In this document: positions 57,201-62,714 of the stretch, in pieces | Numbering within the stretch: position 1 is the stretch's first letter | How the letters are laid out: every line of letters starts with the position of its first letter | Source: Ruminococcus sp. | Lineage (GTDB): Bacteria > Bacillota > Clostridia > Oscillospirales > Ruminococcaceae | Direction: 5' to 3' | Assembly: GCA_016288815.1 (NCBI GenBank) | Contig: JAEELF010000046.1 | Coordinates: 1-64,000, forward strand | DNA length: 64,000 bases | Position numbers and translations under genes: made by a program | Notes under the pieces: model-generated | The model's input: the letters and a program-made list of their open reading frames with translations, nothing else | Told to the model about the DNA's origin: nothing | Database searches by the model: none

Positions 57201-58308
57201 TACCAGCTATATCGAAAAGAATAAGAACGTTGAGATCTACCATTCGTTCCTCGTTGCTCTCAACAAGATGAATGCAAATAATACGTCGGAGTTCGGTATT
57301 CAGGTCAATCCGGCAGTTGCGCTCAGGAATTGCAGCGTAGATGGTTCTGCGGTAAATGTAAATGATTACTCTGCTAAAGTCGTAGGAAGCTATGTTGAAA
57401 TAGCGTATGGAAACAGTCTTAAAAACGCTATGGTTGCCGCCGCAGGAAGAGCAAAGACGACAGTTGACGTTTCTCTCACGGTGGATATGACATATGCTAC
57501 CGAATTCCTTGCTGAGCAGTTCCCTTCGTCAACGGAGGATAACTATGAGGTCGGTACATACATGATCGGATATTCCAATCTGTCGTCGTCACCGACTAAC
57601 GGAGCTGCGAGCCATGCAAGTGCAGATACGAGAAGTACCGACAGCAGCAGGCTCAGGTACTATATCGACAATCTTACATCCGTAGATCTCAACTACAAGG
57701 CAGCACCCAACGAAAATAACTACATTCCCGGTAACGGCGATCTTGGTCAGCTCGGAATCAATGCAAGAGAACTTGACGAAAACCAGCATGATCTTTCGGT
57801 AAATACAGCTGTGACGTATGATGCATCCGGATACAGTATGGCAGGACAGGCAAACTACATCAAGATAACTGTTATGCTGTCGAAGAAATCTGACTACAGC
57901 GCGGCACTTCCGATTGATAAGTATTTCAGCAGTTTTGAGATTCTCGGAGCTGAGGGATCTGGCGGGACAAGGTCTGATCTTGGAACGCTCGGCTACAAAC
58001 AGACAACAACGGATAACACTTATGTTTACATCGTGCCGATCAGCGATGATGCCCTGGAGAAGGTTGTGGGTGACTATTCATACCGCATACCTATCAACTT
58101 CAGCGTGTACAGCGGTGATAATGATTACTTTGAAAACAGCGACGACACAACAGTGGATATGGAATACTCCAATTATCGGGTAACCGTTACTGTTGGATTG
58201 CTGAAAACTCCAACAGATGGTTATTTGACATCCTCTGACGCTACTGATCATATCGTTTATACGAATGCAAAGCTGATAAGCGATATTGTTACACCGAGAT
58301 CAAATTAA
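48241..58308 (+). CDS. Giant secreted protein with GLUG-like repeats
   Basis: A 3355-residue protein in one uninterrupted frame. A long signal peptide (about 1-51, ending NAFAEG) is followed by many copies of a short motif of the form GGLVG..G or GGIVGY.DGGT, the GLUG signature found in bacterial adhesins that fold as right-handed beta-helices. Copies are visible from residue about 280 to about 2370. The C-terminal third (about 2400-3355) is different: Asp/Asn-rich beta domains, no LPXTG, no transmembrane helix and no dockerin. Cell attachment is therefore by an unknown means, perhaps via the co-encoded fibre proteins. A CAGGAG site precedes the ATG. Codons are more AT-rich than in most neighbours, most strongly at 53.8-55.4 kb. 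Confidence 0.9.
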   Translation: MKRSKNKNRIVPLARRVISVTTAMAIAIGCMPAADIGHGIKRLSSAINAFAEGPSPSGNLTPTTWNSKEDIISYAQNYDPAVNNRDEITIAIADGDTSGEISGFHTILSTQQYPFEGKIILTANASLSIAETLFDWVGDNVVIEGDLTILRKTASESDQPLFAKHVKSCGSTGSNAWNLAYKPVQNSFGGAKLVCDFAGFIGTIETGANVNIEKITFLNAGDSANANISCVTGDAGLVCGSMAADSSLKISEIKGVTSEANGETVYENISYSVTASATGKHAGGLVGSMGNGTTLTLDTTLVNRQANGFGITADHGYAGGIVGYCDGGTIVFNNNAPYQITQAIKGESGAGTIAGYFKNTQSSYAVPTAKISLSSSYSRVNGNGYCGGIFGKLENSGNMTINGTGFTAYHSDGNAASFGGLVGLYKAEALSNSLNITGSCTASRTGGSVSDLGGVIGIVDGASYVNINGVSANTPRAGASTNFGGMVGKASDGYIALEGTNAISYGSTALPSETATFGGVVGDLENGVLHLKGITDLSGAPAVTTASADSGQVVGFRKFGLVFAESGWVMVRSAEDQYLDDVGSWGEIVRFGGNITMANVLTVEAGHYITLKSAVPAMASTDDFARTALNIQLNNGQDSGVIRCSGSNSSALLGSGSLLSITSSAGIDLSGTGITGLTRDNIIKDETVPQTFSGTFNGNGYGIKLAIGEEYFSNAFEGCGKIYKHKYNGLFARTSGANISALKISADSSISVCAKESMYVGNVIAVATGGLTLTNIEICNDTASTATYATITGEGDSSICCGGIVGKLENVGNLVSLSGCKYNGKIELSAGSSQLGGIIGKVSGNTFGITLGSCTVGGKLKSTGASNEVGGTIGCIASTGDITSHPSSGRTLTLNALDIKGLEMDVTGNSGGFLGHNWYETDVVFRGISNGLYAANSGVTVDDNASLSATGETAGLVYRATGYWNVNAGGITLDSMSVTANDATSFGLLVNKGYNVGSGETWGVKGNTKSSAIYMELAPGSYTVTKANVDLALNSVDTFDEIVAYTGSGSDVISNGQGVISIATANHDLLKMGSSDTNTGATYTHKTAFLDDSDNATLKFNSHSRYYYNLDAYRTSQSDLAQKLLVWSVNQYAQDSISGYFVPAITGNTIGSANTDVINLKGYSYYPIDLTGNITIRGNISLFNSDFDETESESADARVSDDSDDQHYLIHNSLFRNVSGSLTVDIKLGGEVNNIDGYCGALIMGTAHSGASGSPALINVDGLVLNGIRIGGTIGTGSSDYAPLLINKAGSNVTMDISNVSNNDTSYSSMGTGTSAYIATSLFGDIGITASQALKLKFSRIKLDGRNSTGVSNLSGLTAYHSTGSLFSKATLLNKLSYADNSGSYGVYEFTFDDDWGTGSRSVTYGSEIDSSVENADKQKWYKDDWDTPKYIRPDSSADVGSAYGAFATNFRNYVYTGYNASNKTHELRVNIKGADLSGCGTYNHPYTITSGAQLEAFAKMINGTLDTSQSVIVPTSISDGTASNVTWCGGDSSETTVAFSNDNVSVRKYLAGAYYVIASDDLELSADFEGFSSNVADDYVFRGVIDGRGNSIKNKSNKPLIVSSNGSVVRNLTIKVEPTTSIKLTQNSAAAFNSLNGGCEAYGAVIGRIFGGDNIIENVKVDFSYTTVELVNANTGTATKAQLVPIGGYVGVIVNGGLIFRDMTGKSTDNEAGLTSANLTGFGTGTGATASNPLAADNTKWLYVNPIIGRVINGYAVTESTSYKPFENGERKYGDGTIEYWLSDGTVSTDPADAVNKVGVTMRNGTKNYSVTDIDKSDLGTNSSSNFTINSNTITVKNAQAFFLMSVMVNSGMSKSLLGYTSGQNYVFRGTAAYDEVGITGVTQAGDYAKAQYAGSAINTNTKPELQRYLYLANSSTTIAKIANNSSAVINLVNADYYLPDGYKGIGNILYDFAYKVGNANPHRDLFMQINTFTGNDAVISQNTSYDYYYSDYLEYLPVQGRNDKNNNSNAGLGLFNSLYNNSSLSGFYLKGNVKSHVYQYSGQKISYGTNTTDKKYVLSVGSLFGSIASSPTIKNVAIVNVDVYSARNTGGLIGYADSGTVNYEIKSDAPATSYNSDKIISVGGCSTGGMIGKIYAGNAKVDMHDHTFNLTRVECEATKREGNDYDFGVGGFIGFLRRGNNGYVENANYFRNIVIGTEENSQVVKCNGADIYTAGVIGIVNKTQGVSIENCTFYNLSVESKFHSGGLVAFATTWSPVYVDNVNLYSPIGSTIKGDGYAGGFVGTSNNSKSGNNLGDGSRDFVLKNCSIDGYIISGGTGAGGLIGYRGAYTDIKLEADNFSISNCTIKSDTTVGTLAGKIDEVMYGFNIYSENVSLDSITSGATISKGYICGTNASKIKLVGFTRQGSISVDKMVGNSTSASDETYGSGGYVIFADYDNAGNNSVMVGEEATYPNRCTSMSNMATSGSNVTYSPDTYPYVISSPKTLIFGSSYLTGDGASGAQYANSTPQHIISAIQGGSDKKRYQNTGMSSSEITELRSFLNESMMTIKKVDGRNSALSYTAEDFPVLVVQNIDTVDDQLNSYLQLLTNTSYDYSQSATNAVFNVDISKWKSTDGSTFSKQSGELASLRLNDDKFTITSAAVDNLDWQFSLVDVQFFDPSGTGGIAYHLYVPVVVKKCLNYKMMLRPSSGSTYDLSAYSQATGNNHNLIENLGNPITIKLTYVYDQSASDWQDAINNGEKVYRNFTEKKLSIRSSGTAVVPDNAIIAIVDPNNNKDKLYSKPFSSSDFISDEYILDINTFIGNEMVNLNDLMTVSINSDPDLPDSEKHLVEWDPATDSNDSIVVEVNSGTGIGTKLRLEGEGDSGKTHFAVNVEIPTGKTKIDNEFKNYLEENYYISIFTQEDENDTSFYHYEINGQNTFGDVSHPSVCTHLENSHIILGNLFDNRVKSFEENNGQRQMSDENTTIGAVMTAEIGFSEIARNNHITSYIEKNKNVEIYHSFLVALNKMNANNTSEFGIQVNPAVALRNCSVDGSAVNVNDYSAKVVGSYVEIAYGNSLKNAMVAAAGRAKTTVDVSLTVDMTYATEFLAEQFPSSTEDNYEVGTYMIGYSNLSSSPTNGAASHASADTRSTDSSRLRYYIDNLTSVDLNYKAAPNENNYIPGNGDLGQLGINARELDENQHDLSVNTAVTYDASGYSMAGQANYIKITVMLSKKSDYSAALPIDKYFSSFEILGAEGSGGTRSDLGTLGYKQTTTDNTYVYIVPISDDALEKVVGDYSYRIPINFSVYSGDNDYFENSDDTTVDMEYSNYRVTVTVGLLKTPTDGYLTSSDATDHIVYTNAKLISDIVTPRSN

Positions 58309-58325
58309 TGAGCGGTATGATTTTC

Positions 58326-58365
58326 CAGGCTCCCTGCGGTTATTGAAAGCAGGGAGCCTGTTTTT
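58326..58365 (+). terminator. Terminator after the giant gene
   Basis: A 12-bp stem CAGGCTCCCTGC/GCAGGGAGCCTG with an 11-nt loop, followed by five T, lies 18 nt after the stop. Confidence 0.92.
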
Positions 58366-58425
58366 CTGCGCTCCCAAAAATTCTTTCTGAAATCTGTGTT
58401 AAACGCCGAATTAATAGTAAATTCA

Positions 58426-58454
58426 TTGACATTCGAGCGCATTTATGTTATAAT
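58426..58454 (+). promoter_or_regulatory. Promoter of the EAL / signal peptidase / AAA+ group
   Basis: TTGACA at 58426-58431 and TATAAT at 58449-58454, 17 nt apart, form a perfect consensus. The GAGGAGG site follows at 58490-58496. Confidence 0.88.
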
Positions 58455-58502
58455 TACATAGTATAATCTATAAGTGTATCTATTTGCAGAGGAGGTGCGC
58501 GA

Positions 58503-59267
58503 ATGGCAGACAATGAAAAGCAGACTCTCGTCGGCGGACTTCGCGCCGTAGAGCTGCAATACCGCGTCGTGAGGGAGATATCGAGCGGCTCGACCGCCTT
58601 CTTTCAGTCACAGACGCGCTTGAACGCACCCAGGCTCGGCGTGCTCACTCCGGAGAAATTCCGCGATGTATGCGAGATGACCAATCAGGCGGACCGCCTG
58701 TTCGTTCTCGAACTCATACAGTCCCTTGAGGCGAGCCGCAAATTCAGCGGGCGTGAGCTGAATTTCAACTGGCTCTCGGTATATATGCCGGTCCGTTTTC
58801 TGAAGGAGCGCCGCGCCGAAAAGATGCTGCTTGAATACTCCGCGCGCTACGAGATGCCTACGAGCCGCATCTGCTTCGAGCTCTCCGAGAACCTCCTCAT
58901 GGAGACCGACACGATCGCCTCGAACACTATAGGCAATCTCCGCAACCGCGGATTCCACTTCATGCTGACCAACTTCGGCGGGAACTCCTGCCCGATGATG
59001 CGTCTTTCCGATTTCTCAGTTGACTACGTCATGCTGAGCCCGGAGGTCGCGAACTACATCGGACGCGGAGAACGTGCCGATAGCGCCGTGAAGTCGATAA
59101 TCGGCTTCGTAAACGACATGGGCGCGGAGCCGATAGCCGACGGCGTTTTCAACGTTGCGCAGGCTGAAGCCCTCTATGCTTTCGAGTGCTCCTACTGCGC
59201 CGGCTCACTCGTCGGGAAGTACACCACTGAAAGATACGTCCGCAGACGCTCGGACAGCAGTGAATAA
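58503..59267 (+). CDS. Degenerate EAL-domain protein
   Basis: A 254-residue soluble protein with an EAL-type fold across its whole length, in place of the usual c-di-GMP phosphodiesterase. The metal and catalytic residues are largely lost: the EAL signature is absent near residue 35 (FFQSQTRLN), the DDFG loop is TNFGG, and QG near the C-terminus is AG. A Glu in CFELSENLLM is retained. It is probably a non-catalytic c-di-GMP receptor or a scaffold. It is the first gene after a strong promoter and precedes the TasA-like membrane protein by 24 nt. Confidence 0.8.
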   Translation: MADNEKQTLVGGLRAVELQYRVVREISSGSTAFFQSQTRLNAPRLGVLTPEKFRDVCEMTNQADRLFVLELIQSLEASRKFSGRELNFNWLSVYMPVRFLKERRAEKMLLEYSARYEMPTSRICFELSENLLMETDTIASNTIGNLRNRGFHFMLTNFGGNSCPMMRLSDFSVDYVMLSPEVANYIGRGERADSAVKSIIGFVNDMGAEPIADGVFNVAQAEALYAFECSYCAGSLVGKYTTERYVRRRSDSSE

Positions 59268-59291
59268 TATACATAGAACGGAGGTCTGTCT

Positions 59292-60011
59292 ATGGCAAAG
59301 GACGACAAACTGATCGATGTTCTGGAATTGCGAAGGACCGCCAAGGAAGTCAAGCGCCATGTGGTACTCATGCGTATCCTTGCCCTGCTTGCCGTCATAC
59401 TGATAGTGCTGGTAGCTATCGCCTATGCGATATCCTACTTCTACGATAAATTCGGCAGCTTCACAGTAAGGATAAACAAATACGACATGGTCCAGCAGGG
59501 ACTTACCTTGTCCGAAACACCTGAGTACGACAAAGCCATCGCCGTGCTCAATGCAGACATCGTGTATGATATGACCAATATCAGCGGAAATGACCTGCCC
59601 GCCAACATCGACATGGTTAACGGCAGCCACAACGGCGACGGTTATATCGCCTATACCTTCTACATAATCAATTCCGGAGACGATACCCTGACATACACCG
59701 GAGAAATGAACCTCGAGAACGTCACGAAGGGCGTTGACGAGGCGATCCGTATAGCGGTCTACAAGAATGGCGAAAAGACCGTCTACGGCAAGACAAAGTC
59801 CAACGGTTCCGGCAAGGAATCGGACTGCGACAGCGAATTCCTTTCCTCGAATATCGTCATGCGGACCTCCACAGAGAAGTTCGCGTCGAAGGCAAAGGAC
59901 AAATACACCGTTGTAATATGGCTCGAGGGCAACGACCCCGACTGTGTTGACAATATAATCGGCGGAACGCTGAAGCTGAGCATGGACTTCAAGATCACAG
60001 AATCTACATGA
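59292..60011 (+). CDS. TasA/camelysin-like membrane protein
   Basis: A 239-residue protein with an N-terminal helix at about 35-56 and an extracytoplasmic beta-rich domain. The strands YTVVIWLEGNDPDCVDNI and the end GGTLKLSMDFKITE match TasA-type subunits, and FYIINSGDDTLTYTGEM fits the same fold. It lies 18 nt upstream of the signal peptidase gene, as tasA-type genes often do. It may be the anchor or a substrate of that peptidase. Confidence 0.75.
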   Translation: MAKDDKLIDVLELRRTAKEVKRHVVLMRILALLAVILIVLVAIAYAISYFYDKFGSFTVRINKYDMVQQGLTLSETPEYDKAIAVLNADIVYDMTNISGNDLPANIDMVNGSHNGDGYIAYTFYIINSGDDTLTYTGEMNLENVTKGVDEAIRIAVYKNGEKTVYGKTKSNGSGKESDCDSEFLSSNIVMRTSTEKFASKAKDKYTVVIWLEGNDPDCVDNIIGGTLKLSMDFKITEST

Positions 60012-60029
60012 TATAAGGAGAAGTAAAAA

Positions 60030-60872
60030 ATGAAAAAGGTGTTGAGTATCGTTCTGAATGTGTTTGCGTGGATAGTTCTTATCTTCGCACTGCTTATCAC
60101 AGTCGTGGTATTTTCATCGGGCAAGAACAACGGAGTCGCCAACCTCTTCGGATATATCCCGATGACCGTAGAGTCAGACTCCATGAAGCCTACCTTCAGC
60201 AAAAACGACCTTATCATCTGTAAGGAAGTCGACGACGTAAAGTCACTCAAGGAGGGCGACGTTATCACCTTCTGGACCATGATAAACGGTCAGAGAGCCA
60301 AGAACACCCATAGGATCGTCACCGTGAACGACGACGGCTCGTTCGTCACACGAGGCGACAACAACCCCGCAGACGATACCGATTCAGTACGCGCAGCCGA
60401 CGTCATCGGCAAATGGACAAACACAAAGATCAAGGGATTCGGCAAGGCGATGAACTTCCTCCGCACAAAGAAGGGCTTCTTCATCTGTATCCTTATCCCT
60501 ATGGCGATATTCTTCCTCATCGAGCTGTATAAGTTCATCGTAGCTCTCATCGAGGCTAAGCGCCCCGAGGCTCCCGAGCTGGACGAGGAGGAGATAAAGC
60601 GCCGTGCCGTTGAGGAGTACCTCGCTGCGCAGAAGCTCAAGGAGAGCGGTGCCGAAGCTGCGAAGGAACTGCCCGCAGAGGCTAAGTCCCTCGCAGACAA
60701 GGCGGAGGCTGCTGCCGACAGTGCCGCAGAGACAGCTCAGGAAATGGCAGAAAAGGCTGAGGAAGCCGCAGATAAGACAGCGGACGCTGTCGGAGCTGCC
60801 GCAGAGGAGATCACAGAAGCTGCCGAAACCGCAGAGGAAACGATAAAGGAAGAAGTATCCGCTTCTGAATGA
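60030..60872 (+). CDS. Ser/His signal peptidase I (SipW/ER type) with Ala/Glu-rich tail
   Basis: A 280-residue membrane protease that removes signal peptides. Helix 1 is at about 10-30, then nucleophile Ser51 in VESDSMKPTF, then His94 in NTHRIV instead of the Lys of ordinary bacterial enzymes. GDNNPADDTDSV follows, with the Asp of box E, and helix 2 is at about 145-170. This is the archaeal/ER/SipW class, which in Bacillus processes TasA. The C-terminal 110 residues form an Ala/Glu/Lys helix with repeated AEKAEEAADKTADA-like units, which would lie in the cytosol. An AAGGAG site is present. The AWF-type proteins nearby are the likely substrates. Confidence 0.9.
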   Translation: MKKVLSIVLNVFAWIVLIFALLITVVVFSSGKNNGVANLFGYIPMTVESDSMKPTFSKNDLIICKEVDDVKSLKEGDVITFWTMINGQRAKNTHRIVTVNDDGSFVTRGDNNPADDTDSVRAADVIGKWTNTKIKGFGKAMNFLRTKKGFFICILIPMAIFFLIELYKFIVALIEAKRPEAPELDEEEIKRRAVEEYLAAQKLKESGAEAAKELPAEAKSLADKAEAAADSAAETAQEMAEKAEEAADKTADAVGAAAEEITEAAETAEETIKEEVSASE

Positions 60873-60928
60873 TCATTCGACCATAGCTGCCGTAAGCCGC
60901 GTGCAGCGCAAGATAATTGGAGCATAGT

Positions 60929-62503
60929 ATGAACGGATTTCTAAAATGGTTTTTTGCATTCATCTCTGAAATGCTTAAAGGATATGCCGAGATCGTCCGG
61001 GGTATCGGGCGAGGCTTCAAGCAGATATTCAATATCAAGAATTACATAGAGATATTCAAGTCCTTCTCCAAGGATTTCAGCGCGCTGAGCTGGATACTCG
61101 CGGTGCTGGCTATAGTCATAGTCGCCGCGATATACCTGCTGATAGTCACGATGATAGTCCTTGCAGTGAGAAAGTACATCAGGTTCAGACACTCGCTCGT
61201 CAGCAATGAGGACCTTCTCGAGGAAATGGGCGAGCTTCAGCGCAAGGTCATGAAGCTCATGAAGGAAAAGGACGAGATAATGGCGATGAAGGTCTCCCAG
61301 ATGGGCATTCCCGGCGGAGCTGCGCCCCTGTCTCTTGCAGGCGGCGGACAGTACGGCGGCGAAGGCGGCGAGGAGGGCGAAGCTGTGCCCACAGTCGTCG
61401 AGAGCGGCGTGGTACAGACCAACGACCGCAGATTCTCCAAGCTGCTCGAGGTGGACGACTTCTACAAGAGCTATACTCCCCCCGAGTACGACAACGACGT
61501 CACTCTCGAGGGCATATGCGAACGCTTCCGCAACTTCGCGTGCTCGCGTATGCACCTCTACTATGAGCCGAAGACCATCATGCTGTTCCTTGCGGGTATG
61601 GCTTCCACGAAGCTCATTATCCTTCAGGGTATCTCCGGTACCGGTAAAACATCGCTCCCGTACTCCTTCGGTAAGTTCTTGCAGGTAGACACCACCATCG
61701 CGTCGGTACAGCCCTCATGGCGTGACCGTACCGAGCTTTTCGGATACTTCAACGAATTCACCAAGAACTTCAACGAGACCGAAGTTCTGCGAAGGATATA
61801 TTCGTCCAACTACAATAACGACGTCAACCTCATCCTCCTCGATGAGATGAACATCGCGCGAGTTGAGTACTACTTCGCGGAAATGCTCTCCATTCTCGAA
61901 ATGCCTAACGCAGACGAGTGGGAGCTCGACATCGTACCTAACGTCTGGAGCACCGACCCTGTCAAGCTCGACAAGGGCAAGATCGTTATCCCGCAGAACA
62001 TCTGGTACGTCGGTACCGCGAACAACGATGACTCGACGTTCGCTATCTCCGATAAGGTATACGACCGTGCCCAGCCTATCAACCTCGATTCAAAGGGCGT
62101 TGCGTTCGACGCGCCCGATACACCGCCGATGAACCTCGGCTTCGACCACCTCGACAAGCTCTTCAAGGAAGCTTTCGACAAGTATCCGATCTCGCAGGAG
62201 AACCTCAAGAAGGTACAGCAGCTCGACCTCTGGGTGATCGAGAAGCTGCGTGTTGCCTTCGGTAACCGTATCCTCAAGCAGATGAACCTGTTCGTGCCGG
62301 TATATGTAGCCTGCGGCGGCGACGAGCTCGACGGTATCGACTATGTTCTCGCGACGAAGATATTCAGAAAGTTCGAGTCACTGAACCTCGCAATGCTGCG
62401 TGAGGAGCTGCGTGAACTCTGCGTATATATCCAGAAGTCCTTCGGCAAGAACAAGATGAACGAGTCTATCGCATACCTCGAGAGACTCCAGAAGCTGTTC
62501 TGA
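60929..62503 (+). CDS. Membrane-anchored McrB-like AAA+ ATPase
   Basis: A 524-residue protein. A transmembrane helix (about 54-80) and a short coiled coil (about 92-122) precede a Gly-rich linker (about 128-155). The AAA+ domain (about 190-510) has Walker A GISGTGKT at 234-241, Walker B LILLDE at 301-306 with the McrB-like MNIARVEYYFAEML, and sensor-1/Arg-finger TANNDDSTFAISDKVYDR at 363-380. It lacks the McrB N-terminal DNA-binding domain and carries a membrane anchor instead. The ATG at 60929 is 7 nt behind GGAG; the frame extends to 60917 but not usefully. It is followed by a DUF2357 gene, so the two probably form a McrBC-like pair. Confidence 0.85.
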   Translation: MNGFLKWFFAFISEMLKGYAEIVRGIGRGFKQIFNIKNYIEIFKSFSKDFSALSWILAVLAIVIVAAIYLLIVTMIVLAVRKYIRFRHSLVSNEDLLEEMGELQRKVMKLMKEKDEIMAMKVSQMGIPGGAAPLSLAGGGQYGGEGGEEGEAVPTVVESGVVQTNDRRFSKLLEVDDFYKSYTPPEYDNDVTLEGICERFRNFACSRMHLYYEPKTIMLFLAGMASTKLIILQGISGTGKTSLPYSFGKFLQVDTTIASVQPSWRDRTELFGYFNEFTKNFNETEVLRRIYSSNYNNDVNLILLDEMNIARVEYYFAEMLSILEMPNADEWELDIVPNVWSTDPVKLDKGKIVIPQNIWYVGTANNDDSTFAISDKVYDRAQPINLDSKGVAFDAPDTPPMNLGFDHLDKLFKEAFDKYPISQENLKKVQQLDLWVIEKLRVAFGNRILKQMNLFVPVYVACGGDELDGIDYVLATKIFRKFESLNLAMLREELRELCVYIQKSFGKNKMNESIAYLERLQKLF

Positions 62504-62565
62504 CGCTGAGCCCGTGCAGGCGGACACGTCGCCGGCAGAGCAGCCCCTGCACATCTGCACGTTGA

Positions 62566-62626
62566 CGCTTGCTTCGCGCGCTCACTCTTAACAACGACTT
62601 TACCCTTACATCGCATACGGAACTAT
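62566..62626 (+). repeat. Dispersed intergenic repeat, copy B
   Basis: The segment 62584-62626 matches 11511-11553 (36/43 identical, no gaps). A GC-rich stretch with CTGCAC and CGCGCG precedes it. It fills part of the 211-nt gap between the AAA+ gene and the DUF2357 gene; no other feature is visible there. Confidence 0.65.
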
Positions 62627-62714
62627 TAAGCAACAGGATCCCGGATGAATGATTGTCCCCTGACGAATATCCTGTATTTTTCAGAAACTTGACACGAAAG
62701 GCAGGTGGTGAGAA

